Source: Euphorbia lathyris (lineage: Eukaryota > Streptophyta > Magnoliopsida > Malpighiales > Euphorbiaceae). From it: a stretch of DNA of 64,000 bases. Every line of letters starts with the position of its first letter. The stretch's first letter is position 1. The notes under the pieces were generated by a model. It had not been told where the DNA came from, did no database searches, and saw only the letters and a program-made list of their open reading frames with translations. Below are positions 21,148 to 33,400 of the stretch, one piece after another. A program made the translations under genes and the position numbers. The stretch lies in assembly GCF_963576675.1 (NCBI RefSeq), contig NC_088918.1, positions 56,501,501-56,565,500 on the forward strand. The letters run 5' to 3'.

Positions 21148-22770
21148 ATGGCTGAGAACAGCACTCGTTTCCTTCCAGGAAATCAAACAACACAGATACT
21201 CCCTGATGGATTGTCTATTAGTCGGCCTCCCTTGTTCTTCTGGTCAAATTATACATTTTGGAAGAACAGGATGAAAAACTTCATTCAGGCAACAAACATG
21301 AGTGCATGGTTGGCAATAGTCCAAGGCCCGTTTGTTCCCTATGAAATTATTGACGGAGTAAAGTCTGTCAAGAGTGAGTCTAAGTGTTTAGAGGATGACC
21401 TTAAAAAGTTGCAAAATAATGCTTCGGCTATCAATATGCTTCACTGTGCGTTAGATGTTGCAGAGTCCAACAAAATTTCAGGTTGTGAGTCAGCACATGA
21501 AATCTGGAAGAAGCTGGAGGTGACCTATGAAGGAACAAGCAAGGTCAAGGAGTCCAAGGTGAATCAACACATGAGACTATACGAGCTGTTTGAGATGAAC
21601 GAAAATGAAGACATCTCTGAGATGAACTCAAGGTTCACCAATATCATAAATGATCTTAAGACAATCGGCAAGAACTTCATAGAAGAAGAACAAGTGAAGA
21701 AAATCTTAAGGAGTCTCCGCAAGAGCTGGCAAGCTAAGAAGACAGCTGTGGAAGAAGCTCAGGACCTGACCACGTACAAATATGATGAGCTGATTGGATC
21801 TCTACTGACCCACGAGATCTCCATGAAGAATTTTGAGGCTAAAGAAAAGTCTGAGGACAAGAAGCAAAAATCTCTTGTTATGAAAGCTGACTCAACAGAA
21901 GCTGACTCATCAAATGATGAGGAGATGGCCATGTTCACCAGAAAGATGAAGAAGCTGTTTAGAAAGAATGACAAGAATAGCAAAAGGCCATTCAAAAGAA
22001 GCGATAAATACAAAGCTGAGTCTAGCGACAGCAAATACAAGAAGGACAGCTCGAAGCCTGTCAATTGCTTTGAATGCCATCAAACTGGGCACATTAAATC
22101 AAGTTGTCCCACTCTGAAGAAAGAAAAGAAAGGTAGCAGAAAAGCCATGGTGGCAACATGGAGTGAAAGTGATGAGTCAACCTCATCAGAAGCTGATGCC
22201 ATTGAGTCAGCAAACATATGTTTCATGGCTGACGAATCTGCTGACCACTGCCGATCTGAGCAAGCTGACCTCTTAGATGGATCTGACCAAGAGGAGCACT
22301 CCAATGAGGTAAAATCTCTTCTTTTGCTCAGAAATGAAATGGTTAATTCCCTGAGTGATCTCTATACACTGACCAAAAAGTGTAATAAGAAAATACGAGC
22401 ACTCAGCAGGCGATGTGATGAGATTGAAGAGGTCAAACTCAGTGACCTCCGACATCTGCTCGAGGACAATACCAGGCAAGGTGAAAACTTGAAAATCATG
22501 CACGGGTTTGTCTCTGAAGTCCAATCAGACTCTAAGAAGCTGAGAAAGGACATCACATCTATACAAAACCAGCTGAGTACATCGGCTAAGAAAAGGTTCT
22601 ATCCAAATACTGAGTATCAAGGTATTGGTCAGCATAGACGATACACTCAGCAGAACAGTCAGTGTGACTGTTATGGAAAAAGAGGACACACCATAAATGT
22701 GTGTTGGTATGCTCAGCACCATCGTGCTGACCAAAAGTGGAAATACCCTCAAAAGGTAGTTTTTTTATGA
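21148..22770 (+). CDS. gag: Sirevirus-like Gag
   Basis: 540 codons from ATG 21148. The first 220 residues match the UBN2/Copia gag fold (FWKNRMKNFIQ, SAHEIWKKLEVTYEGTSKVK, MRLYELFEMNENEDISEM). A basic region follows, then a CCHC zinc knuckle CFECHQTGHIKSSC (about residue 308), an acidic Ser-rich stretch and a likely coiled coil (about 395-480). A second knuckle-like motif CDCYGKRGHTINVC near residue 510 has its second Cys one place early. The ORF ends at TGA 22768-22770 just after a T run. In another frame a third knuckle (YCGKDGHTINVC) and the natural gag end follow, so the T run probably gained or lost a base. Gag forms the virus-like particle in the cytoplasm. This is the best preserved coding region of the element. 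Confidence 0.93.
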   Translation: MAENSTRFLPGNQTTQILPDGLSISRPPLFFWSNYTFWKNRMKNFIQATNMSAWLAIVQGPFVPYEIIDGVKSVKSESKCLEDDLKKLQNNASAINMLHCALDVAESNKISGCESAHEIWKKLEVTYEGTSKVKESKVNQHMRLYELFEMNENEDISEMNSRFTNIINDLKTIGKNFIEEEQVKKILRSLRKSWQAKKTAVEEAQDLTTYKYDELIGSLLTHEISMKNFEAKEKSEDKKQKSLVMKADSTEADSSNDEEMAMFTRKMKKLFRKNDKNSKRPFKRSDKYKAESSDSKYKKDSSKPVNCFECHQTGHIKSSCPTLKKEKKGSRKAMVATWSESDESTSSEADAIESANICFMADESADHCRSEQADLLDGSDQEEHSNEVKSLLLLRNEMVNSLSDLYTLTKKCNKKIRALSRRCDEIEEVKLSDLRHLLEDNTRQGENLKIMHGFVSEVQSDSKKLRKDITSIQNQLSTSAKKRFYPNTEYQGIGQHRRYTQQNSQCDCYGKRGHTINVCWYAQHHRADQKWKYPQKVVFL

Positions 22771-24089
22771 CTATTGTGGTAAAGATGGCCACACCATAAA
22801 TGTATGCCTTCACAAAATAAAGTATGATGCTTCACTTGTTTACGCTAACCAACGAGGACCCAAAAAGAATTGGGTACCTAAATATGACTAGTTTAAATTG
22901 CAGGTGAGCCTGAGGTGCGCGGAGAAGTCAAAGCTATGGTACATTGACAGCGCATGCTCGAGGCATATGACTGGTGATGAAACTTAGTTCATCACACTTG
23001 TGCATAAACGAGGTGGAAATGTAAGTTTTGGAGACAACAAAAAGGGTAAGATAGTGGGATATTGGAGGAAATCCTACTATTGAGTTAGTCTCCCTAGTCA
23101 GGAGTCTCAAATATAGCCTATTGAGCGTTGCTCAACTATGTGACAGCGGTAGAAAGGTTGTATTTGATGCCACTGAGTGTCGGATACTCGAGGAAAAAAA
23201 AATGATTTAATTTTAACTGCCCCTCGTGTTGACAATGTCTTCATGCTGAGCTTAGAAAAGAAGTTTTCGAAAAATATATGCTTAGTTTCAAAGGAAGATA
23301 ATTCCTGGCTATGGCATAGGAGACTTGGTCATGTAAGCATGGACCTCCTTGCCAAATTAGCAAGAAAGCAATTAGGTGAGGGTTTGCCCAAACTTAGATT
23401 TGAGAAGGATCAATTATGCAATGCTTGTCAGCAAGGTAAACAAATCAAAAAGTCTTTTCAAAGTAAAAATGAAGTCTCAACCAAGCGTCCATTGGAATTA
23501 CTACACTTGGATCTTTTCGGACCAGTCTAGCCGTTGAGCTTGGGTGGTAAGAGATTTTCCTTGGTCATTGTGGATGATTTCTCTCGGTATACTTGGATCA
23601 TCTTGCTGAGTAGCAAGGATGCAGCTTTTGAGATGTTATCAACACTGATTAGAAAACTTGAAAATGACAAAGACCTAAAACTAGCTCACATCCGAAGTGA
23701 TAATGGCGGAGAATTCAAAAACCAACAGTTTGATGAATTTTGTGAAGTCAGCGGCATTGACCACAATTTTTCTGCTCCTAGAACTCCTCAACAAAATGGG
23801 GTAGTTGAGAGGAAGAACAGAACCTTAGTCGAAATAGCCCGGACAATGTTGAGTGAGAATAGGCTTCCAAAGTATTTCTGGGGTGAAGCTGTCAACACAG
23901 CGTGCTACATACTCAATAGGGCTTTACTTAGACCTATTCTTAAGAAAACCCCCTATGAACTTTGGAAAGGACGAAAACCCAACATTTGATATTTTTGTGC
24001 CTTTGGTTGTAAGTGCTTTATTCTTAATACGAAAGACAACCTTGCTAAATTTGATTCTAAAACTGATGAAGCTATCTTCTTAGGGTACT
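22765..24089 (+). pseudogene. pol: Element B gag end, protease and integrase (5' part of pol)
   Basis: After the T-run frame change, the gag end reaches TAG at 22889-22891. The same frame continues into protease (LWYIDSACSRHMTGD, about 22935-22975; Ala replaces the usual Gly of DSGCS). Stops and shifts follow to about 23190. Integrase then runs well: an HHCC zinc finger (WHRRLGHVSM ... LCNACQQGKQ), a DDE core with DLFGPV, DDFSRYTW, RSDNGGEF and PQQNGVVERKNRT, and YFWGEAVNTACYILNR. One TAG follows DLFGPV (23528-23530) and one TGA follows GRKPNI (23987-23989). At 24089 the frame is cut by element C and resumes at 27992. The intact enzyme inserts the cDNA; this copy is interrupted. Confidence 0.9.
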
Positions 24090-25474
24090 TGTTAAGCCCA
24101 AAATATACCTAAAATATCATATATAAATACATTAAATTTATATTGAAATCGTGCTAATTATATTCATTTAGAGTACTTTTACGTCTTTATTTACTTCTTT
24201 GATGCAAGGTACTTAATTATTTGGTTAAATCCAAATAGGAGCTAAAACGGAACAAAAACGAGGGAAAAACCTAAGTTACGTGCCGAAAATACGTGTAAAT
24301 CAGAAGACCGACGCAAGGAGACGAGAAGCAGCCGAAGGACAAGGAGAAATGCCCCTGTCGCGATTGAGATTCTCAAAATCTCAATTGCGACCGACGAACC
24401 TTAGTCGCTAAAATTTGAAATTCGTCAGCTCGCCCCTTCACCCCCTGTCGCGGTTGAGATTCTCGGAATCTCATATGAGACAGCGAAGAATTCTGCACAG
24501 ATTTCACATGTTTAAATCCAAAAAAACGCGTCTGTTCGTTTGGATAAAAGCGACCCTTCACCAGCGGACATGACCCTTCAATTACAACCCTTCACCAACT
24601 ATAAATAAGTAATCCATTTCAGAAATCAATGTTGGTTAAGTTGGAAAAAGTTAGAGAAATTAGAGAGTTGTTATTATGTTGAAGAAACTCTGATTCAGAA
24701 AGAGTCAGAAAGTTAGATTTCATTTCTGTATAAACAAACTTGATGTACACAAGTTGTTATTAGATTAGTTATAAACACAGTAGTATTAGTTTAGTTTCAA
24801 AGATTGATCAGAGACAAGTTTTCATTCTGGTAGAGGACCGGCCGGTCTCTATTCCGAAGATTCAGCGAGAAGAACTAGCGGCTGAAGCGCAAAAGGGTCT
24901 GACAAACCTACGGAGTTTGAGGGAAAGATTGACAACCCGGATCTCAAAGATTTCGTCAAAATGTTATCCATGTTTCTTCCTCTCTGTTAACTTGTGAAGA
25001 TTAACAATTCACTAATAATATATTTATTTTATTCAATACATTCTTCCTGTTGTTATTTTGATATTGTTCTGATAAAATGATTTTCAAAATGATAAATTGG
25101 TGTTTTTATTAAAACGTTTTATACAATCATATTTACAAAGAAACTTTGTTGAACACTTGAAAGAATTAGTTTTTACGGATGATATGATCGTGACCGCGGC
25201 TTATCGGATATAAAATACTAATTTGATTAAGGTAGGAATCTGCTCCGACCCAGAGAGATTTCTACGGTTCAAAGCCATTTAATTGCATAAATTCTTATGT
25301 TATTTCATGTTCATAATCTTACCAAAGTTATAGTTGCTTTCTTTGCTTAATCGAAAACACATTTTATACCTTTGATTTATTCCAAATACGAAAGCGTCTG
25401 TCTTGTAATCAAAATCTCAAGACAGAATTGTTCTCTAAGTTCAATATAATATTCTCATCTAATCCTAATTAATC
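24090..25474 (+). repeat. Element C 5' LTR, 3'-truncated
   Basis: About 1385 bp aligning without net gaps to 26445-27829, with about 34 differences counted by eye. TATA-like ACTATAAATAAG near 24598. The terminal 157 bp seen in the right LTR are missing. Confidence 0.9.
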
Positions 25475-26444
25475 TGACAGGATTTTATCAAAAACGTCTC
25501 GAGTAAATGTATATAAGTAAAATTTCTTTAGTTTCAAATCTCTATTTTATATCATGAATTCATGATAAATATAAATCTTATTTTCAATTTTCAATTAGGT
25601 TTATAGGCATAAATCAAACTAACAACTTTAGCTTTTTAGCTCGGTATGATTTTCGTCTTACATTAAAACCAATTGAAGTTTTTAAGGAAACTTTAGCCAT
25701 AATACATGTTGAATTTCAAGTCAATATAGGATGAATGTGCTATTTCTCTTTTCACAATTTTTAATTTTTCATTTTTTATAACTCATGTTAATTAAATTAA
25801 GTAGTCGTATTCTTAACTTTTGGCCACGACTGAGACCAACCTTATCCCAATCGAGGTATGAAAGAGAAGAACATTAAGTACCGTTTACTTTTGGCCACGA
25901 TCGCGACCACCCTTATCATGGTCGAGGTATGAAGGGAACGTTAGAAATTAAAGCAAAATTAAACGTGTTTAAAAGTTTTAAGTAACGATTGCGTCCACTC
26001 ATGGCATAGTCGGTACCTCTAGAACGAACACAAAAGCAAATTAATTCATATAAAGTCACGGACGAGACCACCCTTATCACGGGCGTGACTAAGTAAATAT
26101 ATTAAACCTAAGTCCTTAATAAATCTATATTTGTAATAGTTTAGGTTTGGGAAAGGAAATTTTGTGCTTTGAAATGCCTTGAGACGAAAGATTCAAAAAC
26201 ATGCATGCTTACACCGTCCCGAATGCTTCAATATAAAAATTGAGATACAAGACGAATGATATATCTCTTTTACACAAGCTAGTTTGATACTTTGCGTATA
26301 AATTTACCATGAAAAGTTTATCTTTCGGTTTAACTAATTTAAAGAGGAATATATGGATATATGTTCTATTTATAAAGAGATTGAGTAAAGAATAAATTCA
26401 GTGAAAGTTTGCTCGGGACTACCAAAAGCTTAAGTGTGGGAGTT
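25475..26444 (+). other. Element C internal region with recurring stem-loop motifs
   Basis: No ORF. The phrase (G)GACCACCCTTATCA(C/T)G and variants recur four times (about 25822-25855, 25895-25930, 25985-26015, 26052-26090). Two have obvious stems: CGACCA/TGGTCG (25904-25909 with 25919-25924) and GTCACG/CGTGAC (26055-26060 with 26084-26089). Confidence 0.75.
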
Positions 26445-27986
26445 TGTTAAGCCCAAAATATACCTAAAATATCATATATAAATACATTAAATTTACATTG
26501 AAATCGTGCTAATTATATTCATTTAGAGTACTTTTACGTCTTTATTTACTTCTTTGATGCAAGGTACTTAATTATTTGGTTAAATCCAAATAGGAGCTCA
26601 AACGGAGCAAAAACGAGGGAAAAACCTAAGTTACATGTCGAAAATACGTGTAAATCAGAAGACCGACGCAAGGAGACGAGAAGCAGCCGAAGGACAATGA
26701 GAAATGCCCCTGTCGCAATTGAGATTCTCAAAATCTCAAACGCGACAGACGAACCTCAGTCGCTAAAATTTGACGTTCGTCAGCTCGCCCCTTCACCCCC
26801 TGTCGCGGTTGAGATTCTCGGAATCTCATATGAGACAGCAAAGAATTTTGCACAGATTTCACATGTTTAAATCCAAAAAAATGCGTCTGTTCGTTTGGAT
26901 AAAAGCGACCCTTCACCAGCGAACACGACCCTTCAATTACAACCCTTCACCAACTATAAATAAGTGATCCATTTCAGAAATCAATGTTGGTTAAGTTGGA
27001 AAAAGTTAGAGAAATTAGAGAGTTGTTATTATGTTGAAGAAACTCTGATTCAGAAAGAGTCAGAAAGTTAGATTTCATTTCTGTATAAACAAACTTGAAG
27101 TACACAAGTTGTTATTAGATTAGTTATAAACACAGTAGTATTAGTTTAGTTTCAAAGGTTGATCAGAGACAAGTTTTCATTCTGGTAAAGGACCGACCGG
27201 TCTCTATTCCGAAGATTCAGCGAGAAGAACTAACGGTTGAAGCGCAAAAGGGTCTGACAAACCTACGGAGTTTGAGGGAAAGATTGACAACCCGGATGTC
27301 AAAGATTTCGTCAAAATGCTATCCATGTTTCTTCCTCTCTGTTAACTTGTGAAGATTAAAAATTCACTAATAATATATTTATTTTATTCAATACATTCTT
27401 CCTGTTGTTATTTTGATATTGTTCTGACAAAATGATTTTCAAAATGATAAATTGGTGTTTTTATTAAAAAGTTTTATACAATCATATTTACAAAGAAACT
27501 TTGTTGAACACTTGAAAGAATTAGTTTTTACGGATGATATGATCGTGACCGCAGCTTATCGGATATAAAATACTAATTTGATTAAGGTAGGAATCTGCTC
27601 CGACCCAGAGAGATTTCTACGGTTCAAAGCCATTTAATTGCATAAATTCTTATGTTATTTCATGTTCATAATCTTACCAAAGTTATAGTTGCTTTCTTTT
27701 CTTAATCGAAAACACATTTTATACCTTTGATTTATTCCAAATACGAAAGCGTTTGTCTTGTAATCAAAATCTCAAGACAGAATTATTCTCTAAGTTCAAT
27801 ATAATATTCTCATCTAATCCTAATTAATCCAAACCAATACAATCAATTAAACGATTTTCTTAAGTTAAACCTAAAGATGTGAATAAAACTGAATTAAATA
27901 AGTTTTAGTTAAAAAGCGTTCCATGTGGGTTCGATATCTTTTATTACTACAAGCGTATACCGTGCACTTGCAGAAATCGCTCACCA
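26445..27986 (+). repeat. Element C 3' LTR
   Basis: 1542 bp, TGTTAAGCCC...TCACCA, followed directly by the target duplication GTACT. Confidence 0.92.
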
Positions 27987-29914
27987 GTACTCAACAAACA
28001 GCAAAGCATATAGGGTGTTCAATAATCGAACTCAAGTCGTAGAAGAGTCTATACATATTGAGTTCGATGAAACTGACCCTGCAGGGAAGATAAGTCAGCC
28101 TACCGAAGATGACCCATGCTCAGCTTCCGCTGACCAAAATGGAGCCGCTGAGTCATTACCACAAGGGCTGACCAAAGGTAAAAACGAACTTGAAATTACC
28201 TTTGCTGACCAATCTAAAACTGCAGAGATTATTGAAACACCTACTCCTGAAAACTCAACACTGCCCAAAGAGATCAAGATTCCAAGAGGACACTCAGAAA
28301 AGTCCATTCTTGATGCTGCTGAGAACACCCTGATGACCAGAAATCAACTCAGGAGATATCTCAGTAATGTTGCGTTCGTCTCAGTCCATGAACCAAAGAA
28401 CTTCACTGAACTGAGCACGACGAATTCTGGATCAATGCGATGCAGGAAGAGCTTGATCAATTCAAGAGAAATGAGGTATGGGATTTAGTGCCAAAACCTA
28501 GAAATCAAAAGACCATAGGAACAAAGTGGGTATTCCGAAATAAGCTAGATGAACTGGGAAACATAGTCAGGAACAAAGCCAGACTTGTAGCTCAAGGTTA
28601 CAGTCAGCAGAAAGGTATTAACTATGGTTAAACCTTTGCACCCGTAGCTTGATTAGAGGCAATAAGAATATTATGTGCATATGCTAGCTTTATGGACTTT
28701 AAGTTGTTCCAAATGGATGTTAAAAGTGCATTTCTTAATGGAGTTATAAACGAAGAGGTTTATGTTAGCCAGCCTCCAGGGTTTGAAGATCCAAAATTTC
28801 CAAACCATGTTTATAAACTCAAAAGGCCATGTACGGCCTGAAACAAGCACCGCGTGCTTGGTACGAAAGGTTGACTAGTTTCCTGCTGACCAGGAACTAT
28901 GTCAGAGGTAAAGCTGACACAACCTTATTCATTAAGAAAAAGGGTAAAGATACCCTGTTGGCACAAATATACGTAGATGATATTATCTTTGGTGTTACTA
29001 ACGAATCTATGTGCAAGGAGTTTAGCAAACAGATGCAAATTGAGTTTGAGATGTCAATGATGGGAGAACTCAACTTCTTCCTTGGACTTCAAATCAAACA
29101 AGGTAAGAATGGCATCTTCATTAGTCAGACCAAGTATGCCAAAGAAATATTGAAGAAATTTGATATGGAAGGATGTAAGCCCATATCTACCCTAATGGGT
29201 ACTGACACTGTGCTTTATGCTGATAAGAAAGGTAAGTCAGTAGACAGCAAGTTATATCGAGGTATGATTGGCTCTCTACTTTATCTAACTGCTAGTAGGC
29301 CAGACATTCAGTACTCAGTATGTTACTGTGCGAGATATCAAGCTGACCCTAGGGAATCTCACTATATAGATGTGAAAAGAATTTTTAAATATTCGCAGAG
29401 CTCAGTAAATGCAGGTTTATGGTATCCAAACACAAATGACTTCACACTCATTGGATACACTGATGCTGACTATGGACGAGACAAGCTGGAGCGTAAAAGC
29501 ACTTCAGGAGGATGTCACTTCCTTGGAAGCTGTCTAGTGTCTTGGTTCAGCAAAAAGCAGTTGTCAGTTGCCCTATCAACCACTGAAGCTAAGTACATTG
29601 CTGCTGGAAGCTGTGTGGCATAAGTCCTATAGGTTAAGCAACAGCTGGGGGATTATGGTGTACAAACAAAAACAATCGAAGTCAAATACGACAACAAGAG
29701 TGCCATTGACTTATCCAAAAATCCAATCCAACACAGCAGGATGAAGCACGTCAGCATTAGGCATCACTTTATCAGAGACCATGTACTCAAGGGTGAGATC
29801 AAGCTGACCTATGTTCCAACAGATGAACAGCTTGCGGATATCTTTACGAAGCCTTTGGTTCGTGAGCAGTTTAACATACTAAGGGAAGCTATCAGTATGT
29901 CTAATCCTCTTTAA
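27987..29914 (+). pseudogene. pol: Element B integrase end, reverse transcriptase and RNase H (3' part of pol)
   Basis: The frame restarts at 27992 with NSKAYRVFNNRT and VEESIHIEFDE, then a linker rich in GCTGACC codons. RT follows: QFKRNEVWDLVPKP, GTKWVFRNKLDE, VRNKARLVAQGY, DVKSAFLNGVINEEVYVSQP, YGLKQAPRAWY and the catalytic IYVDDIIFG (about 28965-28995). RNase H has TDADYGRDKLERKSTSG, LSTTEAKYIAA, YDNKSAIDLSKNP and DEQLADIFTKPL. The protein ends at TAA 29912-29914. Lesions: a frame shift near 28440, TAA after GINYG (about 28629), TGA before LEAIRIL, a shift near 28830, and TAA after GSCVA (29621-29623). Function when intact: cDNA synthesis and RNA removal. Confidence 0.92.
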
Positions 29915-30433
29915 TAAGTTTTCTGCGCTAAATGCATGTTGAGTGATTATAATATGCCGAGTGATTATTGCTTAATAAGTAACTATCGTATGCTGAGCTA
30001 ATGATATAAAATCACCTTATGCTCAGTATACATACATATTGTGTGATTACTATGAGCAAAGTTACTAAGCATGCTAAAATTCCTTCTACGCAAAACTGAG
30101 CACTCAGTACCTTAAACGTTTAGTATTCTAGATACTGAGTAAAGCCACTTGCACAATTAATGCTAGCACGCGCATTTAAGTAGCCACCTAGGATAACGTA
30201 AGCGTAATAATTAGAAAACCATGCGCTGAATGTGTCATTAATTCCAGAGATAACGGTCGATTGATCAACTCGAGGACAAACCTCCATTCCGACCTATCAG
30301 ATTAACTCAAAACGACTATAAATAGTGGACGATTTCCCACTAACTTCTCTTTACACTTGAAATCTATAGCATTCGATTTCTCTCTCTCTAATTTCCCAAA
30401 ATCCTCTGCATTTCTCAAATTCTAAAGAACACC
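29915..30433 (+). promoter_or_regulatory. Non-coding interval between pol and third ORF, with TATA box
   Basis: 520 bp without coding potential separate the end of pol from the third ORF. CTATAAATAG lies at 30316-30325. It is followed by a CT-rich leader (CGATTTCTCTCTCTCTAATTTC near 30375) and ATG at 30434 in good context (ACACCATGT). This looks like a core promoter and 5' UTR for the third ORF. Inference from motifs only. Confidence 0.55.
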
Positions 30434-33400
30434 ATGTCTAGCGATTCCCAGAACAATTCGGGCCAAGAATACGACGACAATCGCTCCGATCTGAACCCTC
30501 CGTCTCCTGCTGAGCAGGAATATCAAGAGACTTCCATAAAGTCTCAAAAACAAGCCCATGGTCAGCATGACCAATCTGTTTCTAAGGTCAGCATGCCTCA
30601 TAAAAACCCTCAAGCTGACCAAGCAACTCCGTCAAGAAAGAAGAAGGAGAAAAAGAAAGAAAAACCTAAGGAACGAACGTTCTCCCCGATATTCAAAAAC
30701 GTAAAAAACCTCAAGGTTTTCCGCTCCCGCTGGTTCTCCAAAGGTTTCGTCGAAGCTGAGAAACCCTTTTGTGAGTGGATTTCAAAAAATGGCTAGACCA
30801 AACTCTTTTCTCTCCCTGGAACCACTTACCCACAGCTGGTCAGAGAATTTTACGCAAATCTAAGGGTTGCCGATGATGATGTTGACCATTTGGTCACCAG
30901 GGTAAAAAACAAGGACATCACCATCACTCCATCCTATCTTGCAAAATTGCTAAAGTTGAAGGCAGAAGGATCAGAACTCAGGTGCACGAACGACTACATG
31001 CGCATTGATTACCCTGTTGAGTTCTGTAAACCAAAGCACCACAAAGGAGAAATTGCCAGCACTTGCATGGGTCAGCCTCAGAAAATGGCCCACTATATTC
31101 TAACCAACTTCCTGTTCCCCAAGATCGACACCTCCTCCCCAGCTTCCAATTTTGAGCAGTGTTTTATCTGGCACATGCTGAACTACAAGCCGCTCAACAT
31201 GCCCGTCTTTCTCATCGGTGCTTTCCAATGTAGTACCGGGACCCTCAGGATGGGTTCTCTCATCACCAAAATACTTCAGGATCACCAGGTCAGCTTAGTA
31301 GAGGAAATTGAGATTTCGGGTACGGAAATCACCTCAGCAATGTTGTTCGGCTTAGCCTACAACCAACCTATAAAACCTAAGAAAGGAAAGGGGGCTATGG
31401 TTGAAGAAGAACCCGCTGAGGAAGATATGGAAGGGGATAATATGGTTGAAGGAGATAATATGGTTGAAGGAGCACAAGATGAGCTGACCAAGAAAGGGAA
31501 GAAAGTTGTGGTTGAAAAGGAACCTGCTGAGCGCAGTAGGCAGGAAAAAAAGAGGAAAGCTGACCAATCCTCAACTAAGGACATTAACACAGCTCCGAAA
31601 AAGCTTTGGATAATATCTAGTGCAAAGAAAGCTGCTCTTGCTGAGCAAGCTCAAGGGGAACCTAAGTCAGCTGAGAAACAGAAAAGGCAAGCTGAGCCTG
31701 AGGAAGAAAGTGAGGAAACCCCTGATCAGCCTTTGAAGAGGAAGAAAACCTATGGGTTGAAGCCGATCGATGCTAACCCACTTGACTTTGTGATTACAAA
31801 GGAATCACACTTCGTGCGAAGTCAATAAATTGATCTGGAAAAGACTCCTTATGATCAGGAGGAAGAACTGAGTGATATTAAGGGTCAGCCTCAAGCTGAC
31901 AAGATGGGTTCTGCTGAGCCAAGTAACACAGGTGCTGCTGAGCAACCTGCTGAGAACCAAGCTAAGCCACCAATGAAGGACAAGGTTGTAGAAGGCCTTG
32001 ATGCTGACCTTGGACTCGACTCTTCTTCTGAGTCTCTTGACTCCATTGCTGCTGATCCCTCACCTCAAGCCAACAAGGACAGCATAGAAAAGCGGTTCAA
32101 ACGCAAGGCTCTGAAACCCAAATTCATTGACTTATTGGATGAATCTCCGCTGAGGGACCCTATCACTGATCTCACTGGGCTTCAATTCCAGTTCTTCACA
32201 GACATTGTTGAACCTTCTCTTGACCAAGTAAAAGAAAAATAAGCCTCTATTTCTCGAGCTGAGGAACAAGCCGACCCGAAAGCTTCTAAGGGTCCAATTT
32301 CTGCCGACACTTCTGCTCATCCTTCCACTGAGCAAGTGCTCGAAGTCTATGCTGCTCAACCCAACGAGTTAGCAAAGGAAACTCCTCTTGTTCAAGCCAG
32401 TTCTGAGTTGCCTCAACATCCAACTTCTACTCAGCCTCAGACTGACACTGAGCAGGTTAATATCTCTACCGATCAACCTCTTTCCACTCCTACCAAGCAG
32501 AATGAAAACCAATCAGCACCAGCTACTGACCTGAATAAAAGTACAGCTGCTGACCAAGATGGAACCTCCACTTCCGGACAGCACCAAACACCTCCTCCAT
32601 CCGGTGCTGACAACATTACGGCCGCTGAGCAACACACTGATGAATCCTATATTTATCTTAATGCCTCTGAGTCTGGAAGGAAAATCATTGACTCAGCTCA
32701 AGCTCTACTTCACGATATTCATCAGAGTCACGCCGAAGCTGATGGTTCTGTTCCTACTGAGCCAACCCAAATATCCTCTATCACTCAACTTCTGACCGAA
32801 ATTAAGGGTCTCAAAGAACTAATGAGTGTCATGACATCCTTCGTCTCTCAACAGCCCAAGCAAGAGTCCATAGTGAAGCTGGCTGAACTCCAGCTGATGA
32901 TGGTCAATCACATGAACTCCATCCAAGGTCAACTCAATACCTTATCAGTTGCCAACTCAACATCTACAACCTCTGCTGAGGTCAATCACCTTTTCTCCCA
33001 GCTGACCTCTGAGCTAACCGGAGCTCGTGACCTTATCTCCTCCTCTTCTCAATGCTCAATCGAACAGATTGGTGAAGCCATTCGCCTACTCAAATTAATC
33101 AGAGAAGAGATGGACACTGACCAGGTCAAAACCAATGAGATTCTGCAATGCACTCAGTCCACAGTTACGCATGTTTGGCACACAATGTTCAATGTCAGTC
33201 TTATGACACTGCGCTGCTCAGGATGTACTATCAATCCTATGCACGGATGACTGAATCAATAACTTGGATTGGGAAATCTTTAGAGTATTTACTCAGTATG
33301 CTCAGTGCCAACATAAAAATTCACGCCTCAAGTATGGCTGATGGCGTGCATGTCTTCAAAGGTGTACGAGAAAGTACGAGTCAAATGCAGCAGTATTCAT

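Larger units (their letters stand above)
24090..27986 (+). mobile_element. Element C: non-coding LTR element (LARD-like) inside element B integrase
   Basis: It starts TGTTAAGCCC at 24090. A second copy of the same sequence starts at 26445 after a purine-rich AAGTGTGGGAG. The exact target duplication GTACT lies at 24085-24089 and 27987-27991. Taking the element and one copy of the duplication out restores the integrase frame (FLGY / STNSKAYRVF). The two LTR copies align from 24090 to 25474 at a constant offset of 2355 bases, then stop matching. The right LTR continues 157 bases more to 27986, so the left LTR has lost its end and the primer-binding site. The central region (25475-26444) has no coding potential. 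Confidence 0.93.
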
